A DNA stretch of 64,000 nucleotides from Hirundichthys speculiger (Eukaryota > Chordata > Actinopteri > Beloniformes > Exocoetidae), in contig JAGFBZ010000855.1 of NCBI GenBank assembly GCA_018398805.1, positions 3,658,001 to 3,722,000 on the forward strand. The letters are read 5' to 3'. The translations under genes were made by a program, and so were the position numbers. Under the pieces are notes generated by a model. It did no database searches, had not been told where the DNA came from, and worked only from the letters and a program-made list of their open reading frames with translations. Positions 1 to 29,140 of this stretch are shown here, one piece after another. How positions within the stretch are numbered: position 1 is the first letter of the stretch; each line of letters starts with the position of its first letter.

Positions 1-568
1 CTGCCTGTAATTCCAGAAAACAGCATCACATTTGTACAGTTTTTATTGAGCTGAAGTTACTTCTCCCTTTATTGCAAATGTGATTTGTCGCAATAATCTC
101 ATTGTACACAGACTCAGCAGTATTTTTATCGTGTTGTTCAGTAATTGTTTATTATTTTTGGACTATTTTCAGACTGTTATTTTAATATTTTACTTCACAA
201 TTATTATTTTTAATGTCTTAAAGCATGACAGTGCAGATCAGACTTACAAAATGTGAACACAGTTTCCCAGATTTTTTTCTCCGGCTATTTTGGCATCGCT
301 CCTCTTTTGACCGATGGCTCTGCACCATTGGCACACCAGCAGACACCAGTCGTGCACTGAGTAGGTGGAGTCAGCACACCATTTCAAGAGTGTAACTTGA
401 CGGCCCATATGCCCAATGCCCCGCAGCATTTACACCCACCTTGACCATCTGGTAGACACAATAAAAACAAGGTTTCAAGGCCAACCATCAATGTAGTCTT
501 AAATACATGAATGAAGTCAGCCACTGCTGTACATTAACCACCATATATATATATGTATGTATATATAT

Positions 569-1710
569 TAAGGCTGGGCAAATTAACGCGTTATTATCGT
601 CTTAACGCATTATTTTATTAACGCCGACCTTTATTTTATCCCGCGTTAACGCATGTTGCTCACATGCTTTTGTTTTGAAAAGTCTGTTAATGGCTGCTGC
701 GGAACTAGAAGATAATTGGAAGTAAACATGCAGAAAAGCTAAAACAGACATGGAGTGCGGTAAAAATCAGTGTACTTTACAGTACGGGTAGCAACTCAGG
801 TAGCAATATTAACAATTCTGACAAAAAAAAAAACAACTTTCAAACCCCTTTGTTCAAGACGATCTCGTCATTCCTCCATTTATCATCAGATCTGCTCCAT
901 GTGTTGACTGTCCTGCTGTTCACTAGCTGGTTACTTCAGTGCAGCTCCATCTAGTGGCACAGATGTTTAATGACAACAGAAAATCCAGTCCTTGATTATA
1001 AAACAAATTCAGTTCTGGGTCACGTAAACCAGACAATAAAATATTAAAAACAAATTCAGTCCCATGGCTAAAATTGAAATATAAAAAAACAGGCTTTTTT
1101 TTGTGTTGGATTAAAAAACCGAAAAAAAATAAAGTCACATTTTAATTTTTTAAATTTTTGATTGACAATCGAAAAATGGAAAAAAAAACAAATGATACAC
1201 AGATAATTACGGATTGATAAAGTTACTGAACTTTAACGTGGACATTTTCATTTTAAAGTTCTCCCAGATGGAGGATTTGACAGAAACAAGGTTATTTGAA
1301 AACACTGCCAAGTTGAACTCCCCATTAAAAGTTTCTGCTGTTACCTCAGAAATGACCTGTTTTAATGTTCTGATTGTGGCCTCTAGATTGTTGGGAATTT
1401 TTTGGTAGACTTTTTTTATTTTTCATAAAAAAAAAAACAAAAACAGGATGACATTAATGTCCTGGCAGTGGCAATAAGCTTTATTTTTTTTGACATTTTT
1501 TAAAATGAGATTTACACTATATATGTGTTACTGGCAAGTGGTGATGTTAAAAGTGTTTGAACAAGAAATGTTATGACTCTTTAATTCATATGGCAGCAAA
1601 ACATTTAAATAAAAGTGACATTTACACTACTTTTGAATCCATTATTTGATTTTTCGTATACAATGTGATTAATTGTGATTAATTAGGGAAATCATGTGGT
1701 TAATTGTTAT
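569..1710 (-). mobile_element. Non-autonomous hAT element, diverged copy A
   Basis: Begins TAAGGCTGGGCAA, matching the terminus of the element at 34463-35538, and is similar to it along its whole length in inverted orientation; for example the CTCCCAGATGGAGGATTTG block at 1260 and the CTAGTGGCAC-type block near 945. Its other terminus has decayed into AT repeats, so the right limit is approximate. No transposase is encoded. Confidence 0.75.
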
Positions 1711-1740
1711 GATGTTGTTATATATGTATATATATATATT

Positions 1741-1743
<3 letters not shown>

Positions 1744-1782
<39 letters not shown>
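1744..1782. repeat. (CA)n microsatellite
   Basis: About 19 dinucleotide units, directly followed by the hairpin at 1781-1811 and preceded by a (TA)n stretch. Confidence 0.9.
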
Positions 1783-1784
<2 letters not shown>

Positions 1785-1811
1785 TCAGGTGACCTCACGT
1801 CACCTGATCTG
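1781..1811. repeat. Perfect inverted repeat, 13-bp arms
   Basis: CAGATCAGGTGAC at 1781-1793 pairs exactly with GTCACCTGATCTG at 1799-1811 across a 5-base loop. It abuts the CA repeat and lies in pde10a intron sequence; no protein site is implied. Confidence 0.85.
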
Positions 1812-4800
1812 TGGGGTCACATGTGGGTGACCCGTGGGTGAACCCACGTCAGCAGCTCTTTTTCCCTCTATATGCGATAATAAAAGGAGAGGACCCGGCT
1901 TCCTACTGGCAATGTTTACTTCACACTACAGTCAGTCACAGAGTAATTAATTAATCCCAAACCCTCTGAAGCACCCATCCATAGGCCTTTTGATAATGAC
2001 CTGTGGCCTCTGCAGAACATACACACTCACACAATACTACACACTACGGCTGTGTGTGAGTTTGTCAGACTGTGCTGAGATTTGTACTTCTTGAAATTTC
2101 AGTTTATACAAGCAGAGTTGTTGTAAAGTCAACAGCCTCATAAAGGTTTGTTAGTGGTGCTACAGTTGCAAAAATGTGCAATCATTCTTTCTTTTTTTGG
2201 GGGCATTTTTATGCTTTGATTTTATATTTTATTTTTCTCTCACCGTGGATTCCCTCACTCTCTTCAACTATGAGCAAGCAAACATGGCTCAGATTAGGCA
2301 TAACTGAACAGAACTGAAATGATTATGATTTTTTTTTATCTCGTTAATTTATTCTTCTAAAATATATTTTAGAAAAATTAATGGAATTGCCACTTTTGAT
2401 TTTATATATTATAAACAATTATATAAACAAAACATAGCATATGCTTGACTTGAATTTGAGAGGTAGCAAGTAAAATATCTCTTTTGCTAATAAATAAATG
2501 ATTGTAAATCAGTAAAGTAATACCTTTAACAAAGCAATGTGTCCCTATAAGTTAGACTGCGTTCCTGATCGATGATGGGAAACCGAGCAGGGGACTGAGA
2601 CTCGGATGTTCGTGCTCCAACAGCAGAGGGAAAGAGCAGAGGCGAGCTGCTCAGCAGAGTCGTGCTTGGAGACTGCTCGTGAGCAGACAAAGCTCTATTT
2701 GTCCAGCGGAAGCTCACAACTGTGATAAGACAGGTCGTTCACCTGTGGGGAGAGAGGAGAAGCCCCATTATTTAAGGATTTAGGGACAGAGTGCAGAACT
2801 TCAAATAAGTACTTCATCTGTTAACTAAGCTCCTATCTCCACCTAAAGTAAGGGCATGTCTGAGATTCCCTTCATAATACTACATGTGGAAATTTGCAGT
2901 GCTAAAGCTATACTCAAAATAATTAATCAGTGAATGAAGTCTTCAAGTTTGATGGTCTGAGCAAAAGCTGATCATTATCAGTTAATCGGCTTTGATTGTT
3001 CTGGATTTCCATAAAATCTTCAGGATAATTTGCAACTAAAAATTGTCACTGGGATATTTTACAGGAATCAGATAATAACGAGTTACTTTTTACCCAAATA
3101 AAAGTATCTTAATTTTTTTTTCCAAATTACTATCTCCAATCATTTTCCATTTGTTGCAAGATAATTGTTGGTTCAGGTGTCGTATTAAACTATACTGCAC
3201 AATATCATTTGTCATATGTAAAAGCTTTTTGCACTCTGCCACCAATCTGAATCTAAAATACAACTTCAGACTTTCTTTCCGTAAAGATTATTTCCAGTTC
3301 CTGGAGTCTGTCCTGTAGGATTATAGTATATCACAGATGGATCAAACACTGGTACATGATATCTTACTTTTTGTTCTTTTAGTATATCAATAACTAGTAA
3401 ATAAGCAAGTAAAGTTTATCTATGCAGCACTTTTCTCAAATATAAAATCACAAATTGCTTCACTTTTTTTGTGAAGAGCCAAATGAACTGCTGTATCTAA
3501 TAAAACCATGTTAAAAGTACACACAATTAAAATTTGACTTCAAGTTAATAATTAATATTAAGTCTATTATTGTAAAACATTCAGCAACAGCTATTAAGTT
3601 TAGGTCTCATATAAAAATCATTGTAAATACTTAAAGGGATTTAGTCAATTTAGTCATCTCTTTATAATATTTTATGTAAAGTTTAAAGAAAAAAAATGTC
3701 CAAGCATAAAATGGATAGTCAGGTGTCCTGGCATGAAATTACAGAAAAGTAAAAATATATATGAAGGAAAAAAAAGAAGTGAGGATCGTCAGGTGGTGTG
3801 TCACGATCAAAAAGCAGTTTTTGGCAGCTGCACATCCTGCATGCAGCACGTTGATGCAGGACACCTGCGAGGTCAACACGTGTTGACTGCTGAGTCACTG
3901 CCTGCTGACCGTCCTGGAGGAGGCTGTGCATCTGTGGTGCCAGATCAATAACGCACCCATCAAGTATTGTGCACATTAGACGAAGCTGACTGAGAGAGAA
4001 AAAAAGAAAACGCCTCTCAGGGCTGATCATGTCCGCTGTTGACTTCTTCAAATAATTCATTATCATATATCATTGAACAATCTGTCAGAGATGTTTCCGC
4101 TGAAATGTGAGCTCCAGGTTTGTTGGTGTGGATGTACTTGAGATGTAAGAGCAAAAACAGCATTATGAAGACCCTGGATAGAGGCTCCTCCTACCTGACA
4201 TTAGACTGATCCATGCATTTCACATTTTATTCTGTTGCTTTTAATTCTGCTGTTTTTTTCCTCCTGTAACCCTCGCTCCCTGCTAATCTGCGTTCACTGT
4301 TTCACCGACACTAGGAAGTGTATATATACAGACTCATGGTCACCAGCAATAAAAGTCTCAGACCAAAGTTGCATTTATTCTAAACTGATATCACTCAAGT
4401 GAAAATCTTTTGAGCAAAGTTCAAAAGGAGCTTGAATGCTGCAATAACTCCTGGAAGAAGTCGGTTCGGCCTCTGCTGGGATCAGAGTTGCTAGACAGTT
4501 GTGTTGAGTGCTCACTGCTGACAGTATATTTTCTAAGAACAAGTCGGTTCTTCCTACCTCCTATGTTTACCAAAAGCACAGCAGGTCCCTGAAAATATGG
4601 GATGGTATTAACTGACTGTTGGTGTCTGATGACAGAGTACATCCAGCCATGACAGAGCGCTCAGACTTGCACAGTCACCTGAAGCATACGTTCTCTGTCA
4701 GCCCCAAGGATAACGGTCTCATTTGGATTAATCCCATGACATGAATCCTGATGAAACAGAGATGTTATTGTTGCCTAACTGGACAGGCAAATTATCAGAT

Positions 4801-5573
4801 TTTCTTTGCATTTTTTCTTGTTCGTTTTTTTCCTTTTTCATTTCCATTCTGGTGCTGGTCACCAGAGTACATATTCACCTGTACTTTTCATCCACACAAA
4901 GAAAAAAAAAAAAAAATAAATAAATAGTCAAACATACAGCAGAGAACACTCAATAAACTCTGGTTTCTAGGAAAGACAAAGATACAAGAGCTGTCACTGA
5001 CCCTGCATGCATACTTGACTGGTACTACTGGAACAGGTCCAGCCAGACACCTGCTTCTGCACAACATATCAGTTTTAAAGGGCATTTGCTTTTGTATCGC
5101 TGTAGCTTTAAGGTACGGGAATGTTCTGCATATAACCTCACTGTACACTGTACTAGTTCATCCTATTCTTGTAATTTTGCAGCTCTTTACATGTTTTTTT
5201 TAATGTGTAGACACAGTGCTGAGTGCTAACTTTCACCGCATGTTACATCCTGGTGTGTACATGTGAGACGCAGGCAGTGTGGCAGTATCTGTAATTTGAC
5301 TTGTAACATTGCAAACATTCCTTCAGAATCAACATCAAGTTTAGGGAAAACCCTCAGGTGACTTGCAGCAGACTTCATGTGGTCCGATAAACCTTTTTTT
5401 TTTTCCAAACAAAATACCATTATACAGTCTGATAATCACTGTAGGACTTTACAGATTTTCACTCTTTTGTACCAGAATTTCTTTGACATTGCATCTCTTG
5501 ACAATGATGTGTTGATGACACCTTTTCTTAAAAATGAGGGTCAACATGGGCTTGTGTCAATTATTATTAAGTC

Positions 5574-5906
5574 TAGAGATGTTCTGATACCATTTTTTTT
5601 TCCCTCCCGATACCGATTTAGATTCATGAGCTGTGGGTATCAGCCGATGCCGACTACTGATCCGAGAATGATATTAAAAAAAAAAAAAAAAAAAAAAGCA
5701 AAAAATTGCCATTTCTTTTTATCCAAATGCACAGAAAACAGTATTGCAATTTTTAAAAGTGGAACTAACCAGTAAATAAATCATTAAATAGAAATTACTT
5801 GGTATCAGTTGGTGCCTGGACTCTTGTACTCGCCGATACCGATACCAGCATTTTTGGCAATATCGGAGCAATTTTCGATACTGGTATCTGTATCGGAACA
5901 ACAATA
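5574..5906. mobile_element. Short non-autonomous hAT element
   Basis: Starts TAGAGATGTTCTGATACC and ends GTATCGGAACAACAATA, imperfect terminal inverted repeats of the fish 'GATGTTCCGATACC' hAT type, with several internal GATACCGAT motifs. It is flanked by an exact 8-bp target duplication ATTAAGTC at 5566-5573 and 5907-5914. No coding sequence. An A-rich run lies at 5676-5697. Confidence 0.85.
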
Positions 5907-8283
5907 ATTAAGTCCAAGCTTTTCATTTATTTAACAACATTTATTGCATGCACCCCTACGGTTATAGAAACCTGGATCTCTGCGGCTGCTGCAGCTGCTT
6001 CACTTCTCCTCCAGAGAGTTGATAATTTTGTCTTCTGGAAGTTGGTTGTAAAGTGTCAGTACCTGACTTAATCCCATCCCACCTCCCACCAGTGAACCTT
6101 CTTCCTTCTTTCATTGAGAAGGCTGAAACATAGCTTCCTTTTCCTGCAAAAGCCAGCGAGCTGAAGGTGGGGGGGGGTCTAAGAGTGTATATTACTAAGG
6201 TCCTGGAGGAAGAAAAATCTAGCTGCTTGTAGCTTGAGGTTAACCAGGCTTCCTCACATGTTGCTTTTGCTACCAAATACCACAGACACGGAGGCACTGT
6301 ACATTTATTTTAAATGAAATAATCTGGAGTAAGTAACAATCCAAATAAGCAGTGGGTATTACATTCCCTGGTGTGTTTTTGTAAAGTTTTTATCTTTATG
6401 GTCAAATTAGGTTTGTTTACACAGCCTTCCTCCTCGACCATATTTTACACGGATCATATATCGTTTAACATTGTGTATGTCCTGTACAGAATGTCCACAT
6501 CATATATGTCACATCACACTGCACACACACGATTGATATGCTCTAAAGAGAATTAGGTTCTGGCTTCATATGTTTGTTTTTGTCTGTCATTTATATCCAC
6601 TTGGTCTCCCTTTCGATTACAGTTCATGGCAGAAAGTAAGGCTGCGATTAGGCTGATTTCTTTCTTCTGGTTTGCACTATTCTACAATAATCAATGAAAA
6701 TCCATTGATGTGTTTGTACTGGAACTGGCAGTGTTGAACTGCTTGAATGAATCAAATTACTCGTAACCACTAATACTATCACATTTACCCTTCAGAGGCG
6801 TTCTGATTTGATTGTCCGGGCTTTGTTATGTCAAAAAGGAAAAGTTTGTCTGAAAAATAGTTGCATTCCTCCTTTCTTAAAAAGGGTTTGAAGTCTTTTT
6901 TCAAGTACAGCCCTCTGTCCCCTGATTGACGTCATGCACGGCCAGGAGTTCACTCTAAAATAGGTCTCATGGCTAAGTTGGGAAACTCATAGCATACTGG
7001 AGGAATGTTTAAAACAACAAACAGTCTTGCTGGCTGTAAAATCTTTTTTCACATGTTCACAGAGGTCTGTTTCAAAGGAGCACCAGCTCGAGTCAGCACT
7101 TCAGTCGACATTTCCAAAGATCTGCCCAGCTGTATCCATGATTTGATCACATGCAAAATTATCAGAGATCTGAGGAGTTATTGTTCTCCTGTGCTTTTGA
7201 CCCCCGTCTGATGAAGAACTGCTTCATCTGGGTGAATGATTTTATTTCCACCTCGAGTAGCTCTCAAAGACTCAGAGTTCAAAAAACTGTTGGGACTGGC
7301 TGGGGCTTTTGTTATTATCACATAGTTCAGTGTCTACATCCAAACACAACAGCCTGAAATCACACCAGGAATGTGCACTTGAGGCCACAAAGTTTTGCTC
7401 TTGTCAAATTAAATGAATATTTCTCATGATTCTGTTTTAAGGGTAACACGATTCAAGCAGACGTCTCCCTGCATTAAAATAAATGAAATATAAATCCATA
7501 ATTTATTTACAACGTGCATTAAATAAAGTCCTTTAGATAAATAAAGCATTTTTTGGGGGGCATTCTCTCAGTATTTTTACTCCCCGACTACTGTTGTGAG
7601 GACAACATATGGTTTTGCTTATTTGCAGCTTGTGGTGTCGGCCCTTCATAATCTATCAATGTGCAAATCCTCTGCAAAGTATCCACCCAGTGTTCAAACA
7701 GCCGGTGCAGATGTCTGTTCTGCTCAGCCTGTAGATTTTTAGCTTTTCAATTCAGATAACAATGACAGGCTTCATATTTGCGCCGTAAGACCCGACATAT
7801 GCCATTTAACCATTTAATTAAGCACTTAGATTTGAGGGTGGCTCATTGGCAGAGCTACATTGGCTGGTGGCATGCACAGAGATCACAAAGACGGCTGAAT
7901 CACCTCACTTCCTTCCTTAATTTCTCACCAGCTTGCAACACAAACAAAGCTGACGTTAGAGCTCGCCCTCTGCTCTCCAACTGCTTTCTGCTGCTACAAG
8001 TAACAGTCCTCAAACACGTGAACTTACTCTGTAATGTTCGCTGAGCTGGTTGTGCCAGATCAAAGAAGCTAAGCCAAGGATGCATCACCGTGAGAAGGAG
8101 AAATGTTTCATTTAATCTCTGAATGTCTGCGTCATCTAGCTGATGAGACTCCTGCTGGACTGGTCAGTGTTTTTAGAAGGATGTGGTAAAGTAGAGAGTC
8201 AAAGTTTGCACACAACCTCATCCTGAAACTAGATCTAACACGTCATGGGTTGTCTGTTAACATTGTGGCTTCTCTCATTACAG

Positions 8284-22889
<14,606 letters not shown>

Positions 22890-25200
22890 CTACCAAAGGG
22901 GTTGCTGGCTCCACCAAAGGAATACAAACTAAATCCTGCCACAGACCTGGAACTTTGACAAGGGGGGACCCACATCCTGCGTCAGCAGGAGATGGATTAG
23001 CTAAAAGCGACTTGACTTTAAAAAACACACAGTTACCTCACTGGGTGACGGAGGTGTCGACACTGATGGTTTCACCGATCCCAGAGACTGACAAACATAC
23101 GTTTGGGAGGGACTTAAGCCCATCACCTGCATCCTCTCAGCTTGGGAATTCATTTGATAGAATGGACTTGAGTCATTTTTATTATTTTGGCTGTTTTTTG
23201 TTATTTTATTTTATGTTTTTTTTTTTTTTTTTTCTCAATTTGAGCTGATTGCATTATGGTCTTGTATTTGCAGAGGCCTTACTCTGGACTTTTCACAGGC
23301 TAGAATATGTGAAATTGAATCAGTTCAGGCTCTTTGAAAATGGTACTGTTCGCCTTCTGTGGTAAGTTTATTGTACGAGCACTACTCTAGCAAGGTATTC
23401 CCAGAGACAGAAGGAATGTGTTGAGCAGATGTTGGGTGTATTTGCACCTTTTTGAGAAGGTGGACATTAGAATGTTTTCAAACTACTTTTTGAGCAAAAA
23501 TCCTTTGCAGTACTTGAATAAATACAGACAGCCTATTCTTTGTGGGGATTGCAGAAATCCCCCTAGAACATGAACGAACTGTGATGAGAGGAGTTAGATA
23601 ATGTCAATACTTGTGAATACGCTCACAAGAGAGTCACAATGTTTGAAGTCTGAGGTGGGCCCTGCAGCCCCTCATTCCCAGGCGTTTAGGAACCTGCAGC
23701 ACCAACATCCTTCTGAGCAACAAGATCCCTATTCATTTAACAAAAGCCTGGACTGGATAGTGGTTAATTTGTGCTCTCATTTTCTCATTTTGCTGTGACA
23801 CCATAAGTTAGTTCACACAACAAACTACATAAACTCTGATGGTGGGGGAACCAACAGCCTATATGGACGTAGTTGTTCTCCTTTTAGTAGACAGGCGGGA
23901 TTAAAGACACTCACATGGCTCCATATTTTTCCATCTTCTCAAACTTGTTAAGATAAAGTAAAACATGTCTATCTCTGGGATTACAACTCAAGAGTGTTGT
24001 TTGACTTTTTGCCAGTGTGTGACTGAAGTTTCCCTCGTATCCAGGTCCTGATGTAGGAAATAAACCATCCTACTTATACGCTCATTTTCCAAAATCACAC
24101 TAGGTGGTAGCTTTGGACTCTTTCAAAGGAGTTTCCAAGATCTTCCAAAGGTAAAATAATTTGTCTGAATCTGTCAAATCAGTGGACAACCTCCCTCTAA
24201 GACATTTCTGCTTATGTCCGTTGTTGTGTGGCTGGTCCTGTGGCCCCCAAGTGTTGAGTGAATCTACATTTTGATGAATGTTTTGTTGGTATGTGGGTTC
24301 ATGCCCCATCACTTTCCTTCATGAGCTCTCTTACTTTTCAGAATTGCTTCCAGCAAGCTTCAACCAAGAGCAACATTTAGCATGCACCTTACCTGAAGTT
24401 TATATGTTACTGCATTTACGGTAGTAGCTGTGTAGTGTGTACAATCCAGAAAATAGCTTGTACAGACTGAGAGGTATGCTCTGATGGTGCTAAATGGTAT
24501 GGCAGTCATGCACTTTCTGACTAGGTGTGTACTCTGTGTGTGCGTGTATGTGTGTGTCTGCAAGTGTGTGTGCATGTGTGTGTGTGCATGCCTGAGAAAG
24601 ACATAAAGCTTTTTCACCTTTACTCACCTCAACACCACCTGACAACATGGTAAAGTCACTGCACTGTCCCACTCTTCAGCACCAGTTATATCCAATTGTC
24701 TGCACTATGTTAAGCTTATGATCTTCATCATTATTATTATTGCTATTATTACTATTGTTATTTTCTTAATTAGAGTTAAATTTAAATTAACTTATATTTT
24801 TTTATACAAAGAAAAATAATGTTGGCCTTTTTTGTTTTGTACAAAGTAAACATTAAGATAAATGAAACAGTCTAGACATGTTACTGTTACCCAAAATAAC
24901 TGAGGAATGTCTCAACTGTAAATATAAGAGCCGTAGCCCAAATGACTTTTATTAAATACATCTCTAAAAAGCATTATCTCTGTGCCAGATCATTCTTTAA
25001 TTATACTGATTTACTTTTTTTTTTTTTTTTTTTTGTCATCTGTATCTCTGCATGGATACTGTTGGTTATAGAGTTAGAGATTAAATTGAGGATAATGATT
25101 CATTCAGACATGGTGTTTGGTTGGTTGCATAACTGCATAACTGAATGGTCAGCATCTTATTGCACTTGCAGTAATTAGATATATTTGGATTTTTAAGAAT
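22890..25200 (+). other. pde10a: Probable 3' UTR of pde10a
   Basis: This is AT-rich, non-coding sequence directly after the stop, with no exon-like open frames. Candidate AATAAA signals lie at 23517-23522 and 24059-24064. The true cleavage site cannot be chosen by eye; mammalian PDE10A messages also have long 3' UTRs. A TG-rich low-complexity run lies near 24536-24590 and a poly-T run near 25013-25034. The right limit is arbitrary. Confidence 0.4.
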
Positions 25201-28200
25201 TCAAAGAAGTTTTGCCAGAGTCTTTAGATGTTTTGTTAAAGAGTCTACATTTTATTGCATTTAGTGTGAACTCTGTAATTTTTTTAAATCTATGAAATAT
25301 ACAACAGTATGGAAACTGCCAGCCAACATCGTCATCACATTACCATGTGATAAAGCCACTCTATGTAATAATATCACATGGGGCATTAATACCTGCTGTG
25401 TTGACAAAAAACCACCTATATAAGTGTACTAATGAGTGGGGACGGCCTGGCACATTATTGTAATTATTTTTGTCACGGCGATAATAATTACAATAATTAA
25501 TAAAACAATAATTAATATTGTCACATTATTACTGTCTTATTGTCACAACACATTTCATTTGGGGCTTTTTGCAGACAAGACCACTTCCAGTAAAGAAAGC
25601 AACAAGCCAAAAACGAGTTTTTACAGTTTTTACGATCAATTATTTAGTACACTTTTTTTTGCCTTCAAGCTAAACATGGCGTACTACTGTAATGCTACAG
25701 AGAGTAAATTTCATAGACCCAAGGCAAAGAAGCTACACATCTATCCCTTCATGGGTGACGTAGCTGACAGATCTCTCTGGTACTGATTAGCGTGAACAGA
25801 GGGACTAAACAGGGAAGAATGTCATTGTGCTGAACCTCTCAAGAAATTCCAGGCTATGTTCCCGTCATTTCAACATGGAAAACTTTGGCACTGACGTCTA
25901 CATGAGTCCTAGTCCTGTTTACTTTGCCTGGCTTAACGGGAGGAAGCCTCTAGTGCGAGGAAGACCGTAAAGGCACAGGTCTGCAAAGGCCCAGATGAGT
26001 GTGAGAGCTGCCACCATGATCCATCATACTTAAAGTCCATTTAAAGTCATCAAGTGAAGTACAGTCCAAATCTCTGGATGTGATCTTGCGTTGCCCATTT
26101 TATTGAGGATGCATCCAGTGGAGAACTGTGTGGATGTGCAAATAAGGTTCTTATAACTTTCCTTTTGTGGTTAAGTTATCAAGATATAGCGTATCTGGGT
26201 TTTTTTTTTTTTTTTAATTTAGTCTAAGTTTCAGGGGGTTTTTTTCATTTTCTTTTTGCCTCCACCAAATTTTAATTATGACATGGCTGAAATATAAAAG
26301 CGTAAAATAGATTAACAAACATATTACAAAGTCCATGGTCCATTCTGAGTCATATCAATGTCCAGTCTTTATCTTATGCTCAATTAAAATGTAAAAGTTT
26401 TTGAATGTGCTATCCAAGTGAGCTACGCTGAGATGCTCAAGTACACTGCTGTTCCAATTACAGAAAAACTGAAAATATTCTCCTGACTTGTACTTGCCAG
26501 TTAAGAACTGCCAAGTACACAAGTCCAAACTTGTCGTTCTTGGAATTGGGAAACAGATACAGTGATCGCTTGCCAATTCACGCTTTAAGTTCCGCGTATT
26601 TAGTTATTTGTGGATTTTTCAGAAATATAAAGAAAAAATCAAGAAGAAATTGCGGAAATTCCACCAAAGTCCACCCCACAGTAGACAAAAGGCTGCATTT
26701 GCCAGCTAAACCTCAAATGATGACTCACGGCCTCCTGTAAGCAACAAGAGAAACGCAGACGGCCCAGCACTCTAGAATCAGTGTGCTGATTGGCCGAGAC
26801 GCATCACCCAGGCATCACAGGATGTTGTGCGCGTTCTTTCACAGCGAAGAAATGTTGTGAGCCAGCCTGGCCCCTTCAAGAAGGTGGCCTTATGGGTAAT
26901 GATGTGGCCTTATGGGTAATGGAGTGTGTGTGTTATGGGACGGCAGAACAAAAACGAGGTTAGATGAAAAGTGGAGTGAGCATCAGCAGCAGCCCAGCGT
27001 GTATAGATTTACATTCTCTGTTAACCGACAGGAGCCCAACAATACAACCTGTGTGATGTTACAAGTTCCTGCACTGCCAGAATAAAGTGCTCGTTCCATG
27101 CAGAGAAAACTGGACTTTTTCTTTTGTTGTTGTTAGCATGTTACCCGCTAATTACGAGCCAAAAATAGCACAATACAAGCAGTTTCTTTACTACGGTTCG
27201 GAAACCAGAGGCTATGAAGGGAACAGAAAGACCACAGTTGAGCCTTTGTCTTGTTTCGCTGCAGTGCCTCGCTACTTTTTTGCGGTTTTTAAACATATTT
27301 TAAACACATTATTGAGGCTCTTTCAAGTTGTCTTTCAAGAACTTTCATTAACCGTGAAATATAAGGGATCACTATACAAATATTCTAGTGACATGTTGCT
27401 CCCATATGGTAAGAAATGGTATTGCTGCTTTGAGTGACTTTAATGGAAATGAACGTAAACTGTTTTACCCTTATCTATGCTTAATGTGATGCCAGGGAGT
27501 TGATCTTTTACATAAACATATCATAAAATATCAGTTTCAGTTTCATTTGAAGGAATATTGACTATTTTAGGTGCACCCATTATATACAGTACAAGCTTAG
27601 TTATCGAGTAAGATAACCACATTTTCTACAGTTTTTATTTTCTCATTTCCATAAAATAGCTGTAAGCATTTATGAATTCGCCACTGTGTAACTTAGCTAG
27701 CAAGTGAAAAGTTCACAAGTTAGAAGACAAATGTAGACATTATAAAAAGAATGACGATGAATTTCTACAGGGTTTCCTTAGGGTTTCCTTTTATGTCATG
27801 ATATAAAGATTTCTTTATACTTTGTTTTATATAAGATTTTACTGGGGGGGGTTTCCCAGAGAAGTTGTATTCAACTGAATTTAATCTGCATTAAATCAGG
27901 GCAGTGCAGCAGCCTTTCTTCCTCTCAGTCCCAGAACTTGCATGTTCAGTGATCTGGTGGTTGTAAATGGACCACAGGTGTGATGGCTGGAACACATCCA
28001 TAATTGGCAAGAAAGTCCTGTGGGCCTTTATGCACCCATCTCTGATTTTTTTTAATTTTTTTTTTATATATATAACATAATTACATCAATTGGACAATAC
28101 AAAAACTGAAATAAATGCAAACTCTCTTGTGTGGCCTCACTTGTTTGTGGAGTATGACATGTTAGTCTCTGCCATCTGTGTGCTTTCCTATTCTGGTCAT

Positions 28201-29140
28201 TCAAGCCCTGAGGCATTTCATTCTCCTCCTTCTCCTCCATCCATTTTCCAGTTTAGCAACCGTAAAGACTGCGTCTCACTTTTACACAAACAGGCCAGTT
28301 ACAAGTAAACAGGTTAGGGTGATAGTTTGGTTAAAGCATTTATCAGGGCTATACAGTGACAAGATTTTCCTTGTAGCCAAAGTTTACACAATGAGCCTGG
28401 CAGTGAAATATTTGTGACAGTTTGGAAGAAACAGATGGGTGTCAGAGATAAAAGGAAAAAAAAATATGGTGTTGCTTCTGCCAAAATTTAAAGTACTCTT
28501 ACCCCCCGAAGTCAAATGAGTTTCACTGGAAATTTAAAGGCTGTCAAAGTAATTGTGAGCTTGTTAAAAACAGTATGGCAGTATTTGTAGGAGCTATTAT
28601 TCAATCTTGAAAATGTAAATTCACATCTAAAAAAATATTGTAATTCATTTACTGAAGTTCTGGTCTAAAGTACAAAAATAACTCATAGGGAAGCCAAACA
28701 AATGATTCAGTTATAATGTGGTTTAAATTGCAATACAGTTTACATAATAACTAAAATTAACTCACCCTTAAGCATTTACAGTAGTTTACATTACTTTATT
28801 TTGACAGTTTTTACTTATACTTCTACAAGTATATTTCTTCTCATGTTTGTTTTGTTGTGTGAGTGGGTTTACCTATTTAAGCTCAATATAAATAATATCA
28901 ATAACTGTCTCTTTAGTATGTTAAAGAGCTGTGAAAACTCTCCTTAAACTGGTTGTGTGATGTTTGGTCTCAATGTTACAAAGAAAATGTTTATTTTGAT
29001 ATTATTAAAATCAATTTCAGGCACAGAAAAGTGGTTATACTTTAAGACTTTACTGAATACTGTTAATAGTAAAACAAGAGTACCTTATAATACAGGAGGT
29101 TATGTTTCTTTTGAACTAAAATTAGATATGATCACATCTA
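25200..29140. other. Intergenic region downstream of pde10a
   Basis: Apart from the transposon at 26560-27374 nothing is recognised. The open frame at 25436-25786 is AT-rich and Ile/Thr-rich at its start, with no family signature. Between 27375 and 29140 the sequence is AT-rich with only short spurious frames. Confidence 0.5.
26560..27374 (+). mobile_element. TA-flanked non-autonomous DNA transposon, copy 1
   Basis: Starts CAGTGATCGCTTGCCAATTC and ends AAATATAAGGGATCACTA; the ends are inverted repeats of each other and sit between TA dinucleotides, as in Tc1/mariner-pogo elements. Highly similar to 43599-44299 in the same orientation. It carries an open frame at 27087-27437 (MLVPCRENW, then NYEPKIAQYKQFLYYG), also partly open in copy 2, but with no recognisable transposase domain. 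Confidence 0.75.

Larger units (their letters stand above)
1..8283 (+). other. pde10a: Upstream intron of pde10a
   Basis: No exon could be found for the missing N-terminal residues of pde10a, so this is taken as intron. Identified contents are a diverged hAT copy (569-about 1710), a CA repeat with an adjoining hairpin (1744-1811) and a short hAT insertion (5574-5906). The stretches 1811-5565 and 5915-8283 show nothing recognisable beyond AT-rich unique-looking sequence and short homopolymers. Confidence 0.6.

Noticed and set aside
25436..25786. 116-codon plus-strand frame as a gene
   Set aside because: AT-driven Ile/Thr composition, no recognisable domain, no exon structure, located in transposon-rich intergenic DNA.
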